From the NCBI GenBank assembly GCA_036571765.1, contig BROE01000023.1:4423490-4487489 (forward strand): a DNA stretch of 64,000 bases. Reading direction: 5' to 3'. This DNA is from Plecoglossus altivelis (Eukaryota > Chordata > Actinopteri > Osmeriformes > Plecoglossidae). Shown in pieces: positions 23,618 to 36,493 of this stretch. Below the pieces are notes generated by a model. It had not been told where the DNA came from. It saw only the letters and a program-made list of their open reading frames with translations, and searched no databases. Every line of letters starts with the position of its first letter. Positions within the stretch are counted from its first letter, which is position 1. The position numbers and the translations under genes were made by a program.

Positions 23618-26600
23618 ATGGTGCTTCTCACAGCAACGCCAGGATGGACGTTTCTCCCATGGCTGCTTGTGGGGCTGGTCCAACCATCCCAGGGGTCACT
23701 TGTGAAGACCAATCTGGGGCTGAGAGTGAAGAGGGGCCAGTCTGCCTCCCTCCAGGAGGGGGACCTCCAGTTCCACATCCCCAATAAGAAGGACGTGTGC
23801 AAGGTGGAGGTGGTCCTGAACGAGCCAGTCACACAGCGAGTGGGGACACTCTCACCTCAGGTCAGATCAAACCCTGATCTTACTGACAAAACACACACAC
23901 ATCCTGATCCTAGGATAGGGAATTCTAAATTGGTTTGTACATTTACCTTGAAAAATGCTTGAATTGACCCGCTCTATTCATGTTTCTAAATGAAGCTTTC
24001 CCCTCTTGTATTGTGGTAAAACTCCTTCCTGTTTTATCTCAGAGATCAGTGAGGTGATGGCAGATGTAGAGTTAGACCTTTCTGTGTCGGAGCTTTTAGC
24101 CATAGGAGGGAAACACTGGTGTAATGAAGATGTGCTGACAGATGATCCGGAAGAATGGCTGTCAGGAAGCAGCCCTTGTTTGTATCCTAACTTCTGCCAG
24201 CCTTTGAGTTACATAGGCTGCCACCCTAATGAGCTCATAGCAGTGGGAACTCACGATTCATATAAACTCCAATTCAGGGACACATTTTGAGTTACATGGA
24301 TCCCGTAGAGATATGAAGACTTAAATGGTGTTATTTGTCTAATTCCAGGTCTTTGACTGCCATTATCTGGCTGATGAAGTGAAGTACGTTCATAATGGCT
24401 GTCCCATATTAAAGGAGGACACTGTCAAGCTTCGACTGTACAGGTACTGGTCTTGCCCTCATGCTGTTTCTGCAACATTATTAAAGTACTTTGCGCATTA
24501 TTTTGCTTGTTTACTACATGCGTGGACTCGTTTGAACCAAGAACTCCTTTGTGTTCTATTCCGGTAAAAAGATTAGTGTCTGTTGAAAGCAGCAGCACAC
24601 ATCAACATCCTGTTAATCCGTTTGAATCAGGTTCACGGTGTCAGAGACGCACGTGGAAGTGTTCTCCCTCCGTGTGATCATCATGGAGCCTGACTGCAAC
24701 ATAATCAAACTGGGCCCCAAATCCCTTCAAGTTCCAGAGCTCTACGGCCTGTCCAACATTCTGGATGGGAACATCATGTCGTTTAACTACGAGAAGCGAA
24801 CCAGCCTGGAGTGCAGCATCCGCGTGACCAGCCAGGAGTCCCACCTCCCAGGGCACGGCCAGCTGGTGACCGGAGAGCCTGACCTGCCGTCCATCAGGGG
24901 AGACGAGCCTGAGAGCTTCATCACCCTGCACCAGCAACATGGTAGGGGCTTGATAGAAAGTCACCGGATCCATTATTTCTGGAACCCTATTTACGCATCG
25001 AGCACAGTTGTCAGTTGGCCTGGCCTCATGAAGAGATGTTAGAGATGTCCAAGCCTGGTTCTCGAGGGCCACTGCCCCCACAGTTTTAGATGTTTCCCTG
25101 CTCTAGCACACCTGATTCTAATGAATGGGTCGTTATCGAGCTCTGTGGAAGCCTCATAATGAACCTTCATTAGAATGGGCTAAAGGCTTTTGAGTTTCAA
25201 TTCAAGATTTAACTGTGCTAGACAGAATTAAAATGCTGGTTTCCATATGTCTAATAATATCTGTCAGGTGGTTCTTCAACAAGCTCAATCAGTCTCAATT
25301 CTCCTTCAGACAACAAAGCCAGAGCTAAGTGTAAGGCGGATGACTGCTTGAAGGGACTTAAGTTGGTGAAGGTCACCAAGGTTACGTGTGACGAGTTCCT
25401 GGTCATGGGCCTGAGGTACCAGCACATAGACCCCCCGTCCCCTGACATCGATTACATCACCATCAGACTGGATCTCACTGACACCCGGAGTGGTAGTATA
25501 TACCAGGTAAAGGATCTTCAAGGGTTATCATACACACAAAAATACAAAAACATAACAAGGACTATCAAAGCTAATCATAATAGAAGCACTCTGATATTAG
25601 CTAGTTTGTTCATGTGCCTGTACTGGGTCTGTGTCCACATGTGTGTTTGTGTGTACGTGTGTGAGAGCAGTCAGAACGTGCCTGGATCCCCGTCTTGATA
25701 TCGGGAGCCATTCCTAACCAGCCCCCCAAGCCAGCGTTCATGTCCATGTTCATCCTGGAGGTGGACCAGTTCATCCTCACGCCCCTCTCCACCGCCACCG
25801 TGGACGCAGAGGACGGAGAGACGCCCAAGCAGCTGCTGGTGTTCAACATCACCAGGCCCCCAGCCGAGGGCTTCATCACCCACCTGTCCGACCATACCAA
25901 GCCCATCTCCTCCTTCACCTGGATGGACCTCAATGACATGTTCATCTGCTACCAGCCGCCCAACTCCTCCCACACGCAGCGCAGGAACTACGAGGTAACG
26001 ACCAAGACGGGTAACAAACTCGGAGGTCTGGTGTCAAATCTTGCCTGTCAATTCATATAGTCATCAGTTCCAATCTCCCCGAACAGGTAGAATTTGAAGT
26101 TTATGATTTCTTCTTTGAAAAAAGCCCACCAATCGTGGTTCACCTGTCAGTGAGGACAGCAGACACCAATGCACCCAGGGTGTCCTGGAATATGGGTAGG
26201 TGTCAGTTGAATTCAAGACAGCACAATAGCAACAAGTTAGCATTCAGCTAGTGTCTATTAAGTATCTTTCATTGGCCTCTCAGGTCTTAGTCTTTTGGAG
26301 GGCCAATCTCGTCCAATCACCTGGGACCAGCTCCAGATTGTAGACAATGACAACATGAAGGCTGTGCGCATCATCACAGTGGATGGGCTACAGCATGGAA
26401 GGCTGACCTTGCGAGGTAACCACAGAACTCTACATCTCTCCTACTGCTGAGTATTTACATGCCATTTCAGTGGATTCCACCTGACGCCATCATAATGTGT
26501 GTGTGTATGTAACTTGAAGGTGGCAAGGGCTTCATGTTCACCATCGATGACATCCGAGCCGGCGCCGTGCGCTATCACCACGACGACAGTGACACCACAA

Positions 26601-27753
26601 AGGACTTCATCGTCTTTCGCATCACGGACGGGCGCCACCAGACCAGGCACAAGTTCCCCATCCACATCCTCCCGAAGGATGACAGCCCGCCCTTCCTTAT
26701 CACCAACATGCTGCTGGAGCTGTCGGAGGGCCAGACGGCCCTGCTCCGCGGCGCTGTGCTCCAGGCCTCGGACATGGACTCCAGCGATGACTACATCCTC
26801 TACAACATCACCCGTCCGCCGCAGGCTGGGGAGATCATGAAGCTTCCTGGTCCAGGTCTCACAGGTAAATAGTTCCTATGGATGTTCCTAATACAAGACA
26901 CCCTCATCAGGCGGTGTGCTGGGTTCTTATCCATTCATGGATCTAAGGCAAAGTATTTCTGAAGCGGTAATTAACAGAAAATTCAGGTTCTGTTTTCTGT
27001 ATTTTGAGCCACTCTTTGGGGTGACCCCATAAAAGGTAGATCCGAATTGTGCATTCTTACCCGAGTCATGGTGTAGGTCTGTAACCCAGCTAGATGTTCA
27101 CAGGCTGCATCCTAATCTCTTCTCCCTCCAGGGTTCCCTGTCCAGCGTTTCCTGCAGAAAGACCTGTTCCACTCGGTGGTCTACTACCGACATCTTGGGG
27201 GCGAAGTGTTCCAAGACTCTTTTGAAGTGGTGCTCTCTGACTTCCATGACCCGCCCAACCTCTCAGAGCCCCAGGTGAGTTCACAAAGTCACACAGCAGT
27301 CACAGACCTCTACAAAGTCTGGTAACCGTTAAGTCCCTTAAATGTGATGGTTTCTCCTCTTGTGCAGGTTATTCTGGTGCACATTAACCCAGTGCCTGAC
27401 CAGCCTCCTAAAGAGGTTCCTGGTGTGTCCCGCTGTCTGGTCGTCAAGGAGACAGAGGTTGTCCATCTGACTAAAAAACAGCTCCACTTTGTGGACGTAG
27501 AGTCCCCAGACAGCGAACTGACGTTCACAATCACCACTCCTCCCTTTTACACCGGCTCCTCCAGGTCAGCTTCATTCTCCCTCTGTATGAATGAGGGAAA
27601 ACAGGGAGGACTTGTTCCAGTTCGTTTCAGTGGTCTGAATGCTTTCTGCTTTTCTTGTATAGGAATCCAGATGCAGGAAGACTGTTCCTCGTGGACAGCA
27701 TCCCCAAATTCACCAAAGATTCCAACGCTCCATTGCTCAGGTTGTTCACACAG
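23618..27753 (+). other. frem1: frem1 exons 1-11: signal peptide, N-terminal domain, first CSPG repeats
   Basis: Exons: 23618-23860, 24349-24443, 24631-24941, 25310-25506, 25671-25994, 26087-26195, 26284-26415, 26520-26864, 27132-27274, 27368-27564, 27663-27753. The first intron (488 nt) is phase 0. Conserved stretches include EVKYVHNGCPIL, MGLRYQHIDPPSPDIDYI, FILEVDQFIL, RYHHDDSDTTKDF and LVVKETEVVHLTKKQLHF. Confidence 0.92.
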
Positions 27754-30700
27754 GTGAGTTTCCTTTAAATACATTACTCTCCCTAACACGTTGCAAAACC
27801 ATACCAATAAAAGTTACATTAAAAGAATTCAGTCTCTGATGGTGTTCTTTTTGTCTAGCATGCGGTCAACTTTCTGAAAGTTGCGTACATGCCTCCCATC
27901 CTGGACATCGGGCCTTACCCTCAGCACATCCAGTTCATACTGTCTGTGACCAATCAGCAAGGAAGCATGGTCACCGGCATATGTTTCAACATCACTGTGA
28001 TGCCTGTTGACAACCTGGCTCCAGAGGTACCGAATCACAGAGAATCTTCACCTGATGTCATGAAAGATGGATGAATCTTTATAATTCGAACCCAACCCCC
28101 CCCCCACTGGGTGTGTTGATGTTGACGCGTACCTTGGAAACTGTCTTCCGCCGTACCCTGACTGCATGTCCTCCGTGTCCCCCAGGTAGTCCTCAGTCAC
28201 CTGGCTGTGAAGGAAGGAGAGGAGAGCCTGCTGGTGTCGGAGCACCTCTGGCTGGTGGACCGGGACTCCATGGAGGAGGCCTTGAGGGTAGAGCTGAGGA
28301 GGCAGCCCCAACACGGAGCACTCCTGCTGGACGGTGTTCCCATGGCCCCTGGCCAGACCTTCACCCTCCAGCATCTGAAAACCCTAAAAGTTAGGTCAGA
28401 TACAAGGACATTTCTTAACCCGTGAAACTCGCTTTCACTCCCATACACACGTTTGAGTGAACAGCATTACCTGTGATGACCGTGCCGACTAAAAATCGAC
28501 TCTTGTTCCTTGCAGGTATCGTCATGACAGTTCTGAGACTGTGGAAGATGACATTGAGCTCACAGCTACTGACGGCACCAATGCTGTCAACTTTGTTTTG
28601 CATGTCGATGTAGGTTCCTTTTACAATCGCTTCTCACACTTCTAACACTCTTCATGTTCATTTACATTCGTAAACATCCGTCTCCCGTTGAGGCTTATTA
28701 GTCATGTCAGTAGTCAATTTGTGGATGAAAGGGTATTGTTACCCACAGGTGGAACCAGTGAATGACGAGGTTCCAGTTCTCATGCCTGGCTTGAAACCAG
28801 ATCTGGGCTGTGCAGAGGGACAGGAAGTGATCATCACAGAAGAGTACATCTATGCCACAGACACCGACAGTGACGACAGCAGTCTAACCTACCTGATTGG
28901 CCGTCAGCCTTACTATGGAGTGATTCGCAAAAACAACGTAGTGGTGGATCGCTTCAATCAGGAAGATATTGTTGCTGGAGTGATCACCTATAAACACACT
29001 GGTATAGTTTCAAATCACTAATCTCTGATTACATGATGACCTTCATAAAAGTCCATAGATATTAACACCTGAAAGCCAGCATTGAGATTGGGTTTACCGT
29101 TTGCGAGTTTGCATTAATCAACATTAATCAACATAATTGTATTATGTTCATTTTGATAGCCCGGTTGTAAGCATGCTGTGATCTGTGTGTCCAGGTAATG
29201 AAATTGGTCTAATTCCCCGTCATGACACCATTACGTTCATCATATCTGACGGGGAGGGGGACAGTCGTGCTTCCTGCTGCAGCAACAGAGGAGATGTTCC
29301 GACCGACCTCAAGCAGAGCCTGCCTGTTTACGACCTAAAAGTCACAGTGTATCCTGTGGACAACCAGCCACCTTCCATTGTCACCGGTGATTAACACCAA
29401 TGGTTTTTCAGTTTCAGCAACAAATCCTAAATATTTGTTTAAGTCAAAACTTGTGCTCTCCCTCGCTTTTGGCATGATCAGCTGTGTGGATGATGTCCAT
29501 GTCACCTCCCCAGGAGATGTGTTTGTGGTGGATGAAGGCGGTTCAGCCCCCATCACCAAGGCCCATCTCAGTGCCTCGGATGAAGACACCAGTCTGGAGG
29601 AGCTGGTGGTCAGCCTGGTCTCTCCCCCTCAGTTTGGCTACGTTGAAAATACCCTGCCCAGTCCCGGCTTTGAGAAAAGCAACTTGGGCATCAGCATTGG
29701 TGAGCGGCTGTCAAAAACAGATTTTTACATCGAAATGCTTTGACACCTCACTGTCCCCTCATGGTAGATAAACCTCCTGGGTTTAGTGTCACACAAGTGA
29801 CTTGACTAAAGGGACACATGTAGGAGTCCATGGAACTTGCCCCATTAACCCTAACCCTGCTGGTGGCTCCACAGCCTCCTTCTCCTACAGGGACCTTCTG
29901 AACGGCCATGTGAACTATGTGCAGTCCAGACACCAGAGGATGGAGCCCACCGCTGACCAGATGATGCTCTGCGTGTCCGACGGCAAGCACGACTCCGCCC
30001 ACGTCCCCTTCTACATCATCATCAGCCCCACCAATGACGAGGTCCCTGATTTTATCGCCAGGAACATCACCGTGAGTTCCATTAATCAAAATCAACCATT
30101 CGCAAACAACCAAGGTATACTTTAAAAGCAGGTTAGACGTGACCTCTACCACTACATCCCATTGTGTTTCACACATGTTGATACACACAAGGTGAACGAG
30201 GGCCAGGTGAAGGATCTGGATGCCACCGTGATCAATGCGTCGGATCTGGACGTCCCAAAGAACAAGCTGCAGTTCAGCGTGGTTCAGCCTCCCAGGCACG
30301 GTGCTGTCATGAGCCACGCCCTCGGCCACGCGGCCCCGCCCGCTGCGAGGTTGGCCCAGCGCCGCAGTGCTGCAGGAGTGGAGGTGCAGGACTTCACCAT
30401 GAGGGACCTGAGTAACGGTACGCTCAATAGGAGGGGCTGAAACTGAACGTTTCTGTCAGCCAACTATGGCAGCTTAAAGATGATGTCAGAGGAATGGTCC
30501 GACTCTTGACACATGTATTACATGTTATAATAGGAAGGTGAGCTACAATAGCAGAAATGGTAGCAAAGTTCTTGCGTACATCACCTGTCGTCTGCGTGTA
30601 CAACAAGACCCTGGCTTTTTACCTGCAGGTATGGCTCTGATGTACAAGCACGATGACACTGAGAACATGGAGGACAGCTTCACCCTCCAGCTGAGCGATG

Positions 30701-33700
30701 GCAAACACAGCCTCCAGAGGAGGGTGATGGTCAGAGTGCTTCCTGTCAACGACGAGGTGCCCCGAGTGATAAGGTAACAGCATCCTTGTCGTTGACACAA
30801 GTTCCTCGGAGACGTGGTGCGAAAATACCAACGTGATGTTACAATGCTCACTTGACATTCCATGACAGACACGGAGGTGATCAATAGATCTTTCAGAGCC
30901 TTGACGAATAAATCTAAATGGGATATTTGGTGTAATCATCATGTGCGATGTTGTGTGAATGGCAGAAATGATGGTGTGGAGTTGGACGCAGGGGAAGCCA
31001 GGCTGATCTCCAGCGCTGTCCTCCTCGCTAAAGACAGAGACACTCCCTCTCCTGAAATCATGTACATGTTGGAGACTGTCCCCAGCCAGGGCCTTCTCCA
31101 GATTAAGGTCAATGAATTTCTAACCTTAGATTTTCTTTTAATCAAAGATAATCCCTGTACATTTGCGGTGATCGCAACCTACCTCACAACAGTTCGATTG
31201 TCAAATATTCGTAACTCTATAGTAGATAGTAACTATCAACCCGTTTACCGAGCAAGTTCAGCTGCTTGTATTGTTGAAGTTCTTCTTGTACTCTCAGACG
31301 GGCAGTGACTGGCAGAGTCTGAGTGCCGGGGACAGCTGCAGCCAGGAGACAGTTGATATGAACCAGCTGAGGTACCTGCACACGGGGCCCCTAGGGACCA
31401 GCAGCCAGGACTTCTTTGTCTTTCACCTGCTGGATGGGAAGAATCGCTCACCTGCTCAGCACTTCCTGATCTCCATCAAGGACATGGAGAAAGGTATTTG
31501 ACACTGTACATGAACCACCTTACATGACATAGAGACAGCAGTATCTGATAATTATCTTCAACTATCAATGTTCTTCTATCAACATTCAGATGTGAATCAG
31601 AACCTATTTGGCACACTTCAATACAAACAGTCCTAAACCCAGTCCAAGTGTTCTAAACGATCTTTCCCAGGTCACATCTCCCTCTTTGTGAAACCCGTTA
31701 ATGTCAGTCGAGGAGACCGTGTCGTTTTGACGACGGACGTCCTGTCTGCAACGGATAGTTCGAACAGGCCAGAAGAGCTAGTTTACTCCATCACCAGAGT
31801 CCCCACTCACGGCCATGTGGAGGACGTCAGGAAGCCTGGGCTGGCTGTGCACACCTTCAGCCAGATGGACGTCGCTGCCAACCTCCTGGGTTACGTCCAT
31901 GACAACAGAGCCACTTCACCTGTGGAGACTTTCCAGTAAAGCAACCCTTCTGCACCAGCTTACTAGTTCCATATTTATTTTTTAATTACTAATAGCAAGA
32001 TGCTAACAATGGATGCTTTAAAGTAGCTCCAATAAAACCAACAAACAACAAAAAGCCCCTCGCAGCTGATAAACTATCCTCCTGCATGGTCTCCTTTGCC
32101 AGGTTTGTCGTCACCAATGGAAAGGCTTCCCGCACTGGCACCCTGGAGATCGCCGTGGAGATGGCGGATCGAGTTCTGCCTTCGCTGTCTCGTAACAGAG
32201 GACTGAACATCCCTCAGGGTTCCTCCATGGCTGTGACCCCCGACGTTCTGGCACTGTCCGACCCCGACACCTCACCCAGCCAGCTTTACTTCCTCCTGAC
32301 CCAGCCCCCGCAGTACGGACACCTGCTCCTCTCTGGCGCCCCGCTCTCCGCCAAGTCCAACTTCACTCAGAAACACTTGGAGGGGCTGGATGTGGTTTAT
32401 AAGCACGATGGCGGACAGGCGCAGATAGACCGCTTTGCCTTCTCCGCCTGTGACAGCACCAACAGGGGCTTCCTGCTGGAGGGGAAAGTGCACACAGAGC
32501 CTGTCTTCTTCACCATTCAGGCAGGTTCAAATTTGCTGCAGCACGCAGGAAGCTGACATGGATTGATAGTATAATAAGACAGTGAATACCTTCCAAAAAT
32601 GGTAACAATTTGATCAGAGGGTTGTAACGTAGTCATTATTGTGTTATCAAAAGGGAGGTGATGTGTGAATGTTTCAGATTAAGTCATTGGACAGCTCTGC
32701 TCCAGAGATCAAGCAGCTGCAAGCGCTGTGGAGAGCAGAGCTTCTACCCGGCAACCGTTATGGGATCTTCCTGACGTCCCGGGAGCTGAGGGCACAGGAT
32801 GCCCACTCTCGAGAGGAAGACCTCACCTTCCACATCCTCCGACCACCCTACTTTGGCTACCTGGAGAACACTAGCACAGGTGGGTAACTTGGAGGTACAA
32901 TGTACTTATTTGGCCGACACACTTTTAACCAAAGTGTCTTGCTACTTCTTGATTGACAGTCAAATGTTCTACCAAGAGAGCTATTACCATCCCTAGTGGT
33001 GTCCTACTACTGACATGAAAGTAACCCAGAATATCTGCTGTTTCTGCAGGAGGATTTGTCCAGCAGCATTTCTCTCAGAGGGACCTGAGCAGGAGGGTCA
33101 TTGTCTATGTGATTGATCCAACACAGGAAGCCCTGTCGGACAGTCTGGACTTCAGAGTGTCAGATCCTCTGGGAAACACAGGACCCTCCCACAGGTGAGG
33201 GGCGCCAACACCATGGCAACCACGAACCAGTCAACTGAATCTACTAAAAAAAACATCGGAATAAAGCCATGTCCTTTTTGACAGCAATGATTGATGAAAG
33301 AGGAAACTGTCCTGCTGTGTTTGTGTTTCTGTACCCTGGTCAGGCTGGAGTTGCGCTGGTCTCGTGTTGAGCTGTCCGGGTCAGAGTTCTGCACCTGTGA
33401 GGGTCAAGGATCCGTTTCCCTGGACATCCTGCGGAGTGGCAACATGGAGGAATCCTCCTACGTCACCATCAAGGTGTCTGGTCTCTCTGCTCATATCTCT
33501 GTAACCATGTAACTAAGGAGAAGAACCTAGCTGGTATGATATCCCAGGCCCAGTGAATGAGATAACCTTAAAAGAGTATTCATTCGTACTACCTTCTTGT
33601 TAGCAACCTGTTGTTTAGGAGAGATAGGTGTGGGTGTATGGCAGGAGGGGGGGGACTAAAGAAGGATGGAGTCTTACACAGTCACTGTTGCAGTTTCTGG

Positions 33701-35713
33701 TGGTATTAACTACCTTTTTTTCATTTATCTAGGTGAGTGACATCTCAGCAACTTCCGGAAAAGATTTCCTATTGAGCCCCTCCAGCTTAATCCAGTTCGA
33801 TCCTGGTACACGATCATAAAACATCCAGTAAATGCCTAAAAATGCAGTGTTTTCAATAACGTAGATAGGAGGATCGACAGTCTTTCTGTTTCTCTCTTTC
33901 TAGGCGTGTCTAGAAGGAGCTGGCAGATTGAGGTGGTTCAGGATGGTCTGGAAGAGGCCGAGGAGACGTTTGACGTGATGCTAGAGTCTCCTGAAGGCAC
34001 AGTTCTGGGCCACATCTCCAAAGCCAAATTCACCATCAAGGATTTTGGTAAAGGCAAGGATGCTCTGGTCTTTGCAAAAGCAGTTTATGTTCTGAGACTT
34101 AGACTGACACGGCTGCCTCTTTTTCTGTTCCCAAGGACGGTGTGGACAAACGGAGGTTCCCGTCGGCCCCAGTCTGGAAGGGCAAGAGGCTCAGGACGGG
34201 CCCTCCTACCCCCAGCATGGCTCCATCCAGCTGGAGACCCTGCCACTCGATAGCCTGGTCCTGGAGACCCTGACCCGGGGGGATGGCATGACCCAGCCAG
34301 AGCACACCCAGTCCAAGAAGAGACTCAGAGCCACAGGCAATGGAAAAACTGTATGTTTCCCTTCATGTTAACTATATGCTTTGTCAGGATGTGCGATATG
34401 ACGGTTTTATCTACATGAATGCGTTTCTTAATACTCTCAGATTAGACCATCGGCAGTTCATCGCAATGGAACGGACACTGTGTACACTGTGAGTTCATAC
34501 TTTACAGGCATATGTAACCTATAGTAGCTTAGCTGAGTGGCCACCAAGAAACTGCTAACAGTCCCCTTTTTTCCTCACGATCTCTCTGATCTTCAGTACC
34601 ATGGGATCATGTCACTTCAAGTGGAGGATGAGACGTCGCCATCCAGGCAGGGTCGAAAAGTGAACGTGCAAGTCACCAGCAGGGGGCAGCAACAGTCTCA
34701 ACAAGCAGTGAGCAGCCCTAACCATGCACTTGCCCCTCAGATAAAGGTTATCAGTCATGGAAAATCTGCTTCTTCCTCTGGGAAAGTGAGTCAATAGTGA
34801 GGATACATTATAAATCACTAGAGAATCAGATTGATTATGTAGGCCTAGACCATAACCAGACCTAGACTAAGGCATTCTCTTGGATGGTTCTAGAAGAGCT
34901 CTCAGGGAAACTCCTGGCCTCAGCCTTGCAGCCCTGAGCTGCTGGGTCTGCTGCTCCTCAACCACACCACCCGCCAGCTCACTCGCTGCAATGGGGTCTC
35001 CTGGAAGCCATGGACACCCACAGATGAGGTCAGACGTCTCTAGTTTCCTCTAGCTACAATCCATCATTATGGGCGACAGTATTTGACGTGGCTCTTTTCC
35101 GCTCCTCCGATCCCAGATGGTCAGTGCTCAGTCCTGCCCTGCAGGCTGGACCTATCACAGCGGCTACTGCTACTTCCAGAGTGCCAAGCGCAAGTCCTCA
35201 TGGTCCGCTGCTGCCAGAGCATGCAGGGAGAGGTGGGGACGGCAGGACGTAGATTCATGTTTTCATTGGCTTGACATTGTGTCAACCTTTTTTTCTTGTT
35301 TTTTTTTCTGCAACAGCCACCGAGGCAATCTGGTTAGCGTTTTCTCCAAGGCTGATCTGGACTGGCTGTGGGATTTCACTGGAAGGAAACCATTTTGGAT
35401 AGGTAATATCTTCTGAAAAAGTGTCAAGGTCAAACAGACAACGCTTTTCTACCAAATTAACCGTTGGCTCACGGTGTTTGGGTCTGCCTGTCGTTCCCAC
35501 ACCACAGGCCTGCATGACAAGGAGAGCCGCGGGCGGTGGGAGTGGGTGGGAGGAGAGCCCGTCAGCTACACCAACTGGAGGAAGACCCCACCCAAGTCTA
35601 AGAAGAAGAAGAGCAGTAAGAAGTGTGCCCTGGTGTGGAGGAGAGCCAAATGGCAGATCAGAGACTGTGAAACAGGCAGGGCTCATCACTACGTGTGTTA
35701 TACTAAGGTGTGA
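23618..35713 (+). CDS. frem1: frem1, FRAS1-related extracellular matrix protein 1, complete
   Basis: Secreted basement-membrane protein that works with FRAS1 and FREM2 in epidermal-dermal adhesion; loss causes blistering and craniofacial or renal defects in mammals and fin blisters in zebrafish. I assembled 36 coding exons, all in phase, giving 2188 aa (human about 2179). The start ATG opens a signal peptide (Leu/Pro-rich, ending near QPSQG). Order: signal peptide and N-terminal domain (DVCKVEVVLNEPVTQRVG), a long series of CSPG repeats (about residues 290-1740), one Calx-beta domain (about 1742-1857), a basic/low-complexity linker, and a C-type lectin module (about 2054-2188) ending YVCYTKV. 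The lectin module separates FREM1 from FREM2 and FREM3. Exon coordinates are in the three block entries. The a or b copy is unresolved. Confidence 0.96.
25043..25180. mobile_element. Partial copy of a palindromic hAT-type MITE in a frem1 intron
   Basis: Shares AGCCTGGTTCTCGAGGGCC, TTTTAGATGTTTCCCTGCTC, AGCACACCTGATTCTAATGA and GAGCTCTGTGGAAGC with the full element at 39335-39547. Only about one arm remains and no target duplication was found. Confidence 0.65.
27859..33194 (+). other. frem1: frem1 exons 12-26: remaining CSPG repeats
   Basis: Exons: 27859-28026, 28186-28394, 28516-28609, 28749-29001, 29195-29386, 29514-29699, 29875-30071, 30192-30417, 30629-30773, 30966-31107, 31298-31493, 31671-31935, 32103-32520, 32678-32879, 33050-33194. 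Each CSPG repeat ends with a pattern like YxHDxxE...D.F.L...DG followed by a hydrophobic strand and PVNDE. The intron after 32520 uses a GC donor. Confidence 0.9.
33344..34350 (+). other. frem1: frem1 exons 27-30: Calx-beta domain and linker
   Basis: Exons: 33344-33473, 33733-33805, 33904-34047, 34136-34350. The first three encode a Calx-beta fold (VSLDILRSG, SGKDFLLSPSSLIQFDPG, QDGLEEAEETFDVMLESPEG), the usual calcium-binding pattern. The fourth is a Gln/Pro/Leu-rich linker of low conservation. Confidence 0.88.
34441..35713 (+). other. frem1: frem1 exons 31-36: linker and C-type lectin module
   Basis: Exons: 34441-34488, 34597-34785, 34894-35028, 35117-35232, 35317-35402, 35508-35713. The last three encode the lectin fold: SCPAGWTYHSGYCYF, ARACRERW, GNLVSVFSKADLDWLW, FWIGLHDKESRGRWEWVGGE and DCETGRAHHYVC. 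The canonical sugar-binding EPN and WND motifs are not intact (GEPVS and WQIRDC are present), so classical calcium-dependent sugar binding is doubtful; human FREM1 is similar. Confidence 0.88.
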
Positions 35714-35944
35714 GCTGCTGTCTGTGGACAATAAGAAGCAAGTCCTCAACAGAACACTATCTCCTGAGAGGAGGTACATTGTCACCGGAAATTGTACTTT
35801 GCCACATTGTAGGTCACCTTCACATTTGTCAAGTATGCTATCTTGAAATGCTTAAACGGACAATGCTTGCGACCAATATGCTTTTATTTATCCTATTTCG
35901 TTTGGTACGTCTACATTGGTCATCTTAATGTTAATAAGTTATGT

Positions 35945-35950
35945 AATAAA
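35945..35950 (+). terminator. frem1 poly(A) signal AATAAA
   Basis: First canonical AATAAA after the frem1 stop, 230 nt downstream, followed by a T-rich stretch. The plaa signal on the other strand is about 450 bp away. Confidence 0.55.
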
Positions 35951-35993
35951 TGTATAATCTTGTTTTCCAAGTGGGTTCCACACTATATTTTGC

Positions 35994-36183
35994 TGTGGTC
36001 TCCAATCCTGGTCCTCACGTCCTGCATGTTATACATGTTTTCTTACCAACAAACTTGCGCAAAGAGTGTGTTGTTTTCTACAGCTTGGCAACAACCTTTC
36101 ATGTGAATCAGGCGTGTTGGAGCAAGAAAACATCTAAACACACACAACATGGGCTCCCAAGGACTAGGATTGAGAGACGCTGG
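35994..36183. mobile_element. Diverged palindromic MITE copy between frem1 and plaa
   Basis: Ends GGTCTCCAATCCTGGTCC and GGACTAGGATTGAGAGACGC are inverted repeats of each other and match the element at 39335-39547. The interior has diverged (AACATGTATAAC region, CAGGCGTGTTGGAGCAAGAA). No clear 8-bp duplication. It fills the gap between two convergent gene ends. Confidence 0.65.
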
Positions 36184-36399
36184 TCTATAACACAAACTTG
36201 AGCGGTCTCTGCAGGGTGTCATTAGCTGGAAATCCGGATCTCCACAGCAGGGCTGCATGCTGTCCTGCATGCACTCACCTGCCTGTTGCTCACTGCTGCC
36301 AGGTATCTAACTGACTTTAAAGTTCTCAAACTTCCATTTGAATATACATCAAGTATCAAGTAAACCACACCTCCTTAAAAAGGTTTGATTTAGATTTCT

Positions 36400-36405
36400 T
36401 TTATT
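36400..36405 (-). terminator. plaa poly(A) signal AATAAA
   Basis: Plus strand TTTATT gives AATAAA on the minus strand, 90 nt past the plaa stop. This implies a very short 3'UTR. Confidence 0.55.
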
Positions 36406-36493
36406 ACGGCAAATATCAAGCTTCCACCACAAACGTGAGTTGAACGGATAAGACAAATAATGAGGATGTTGCACATATATCTTGTAACCGGAA

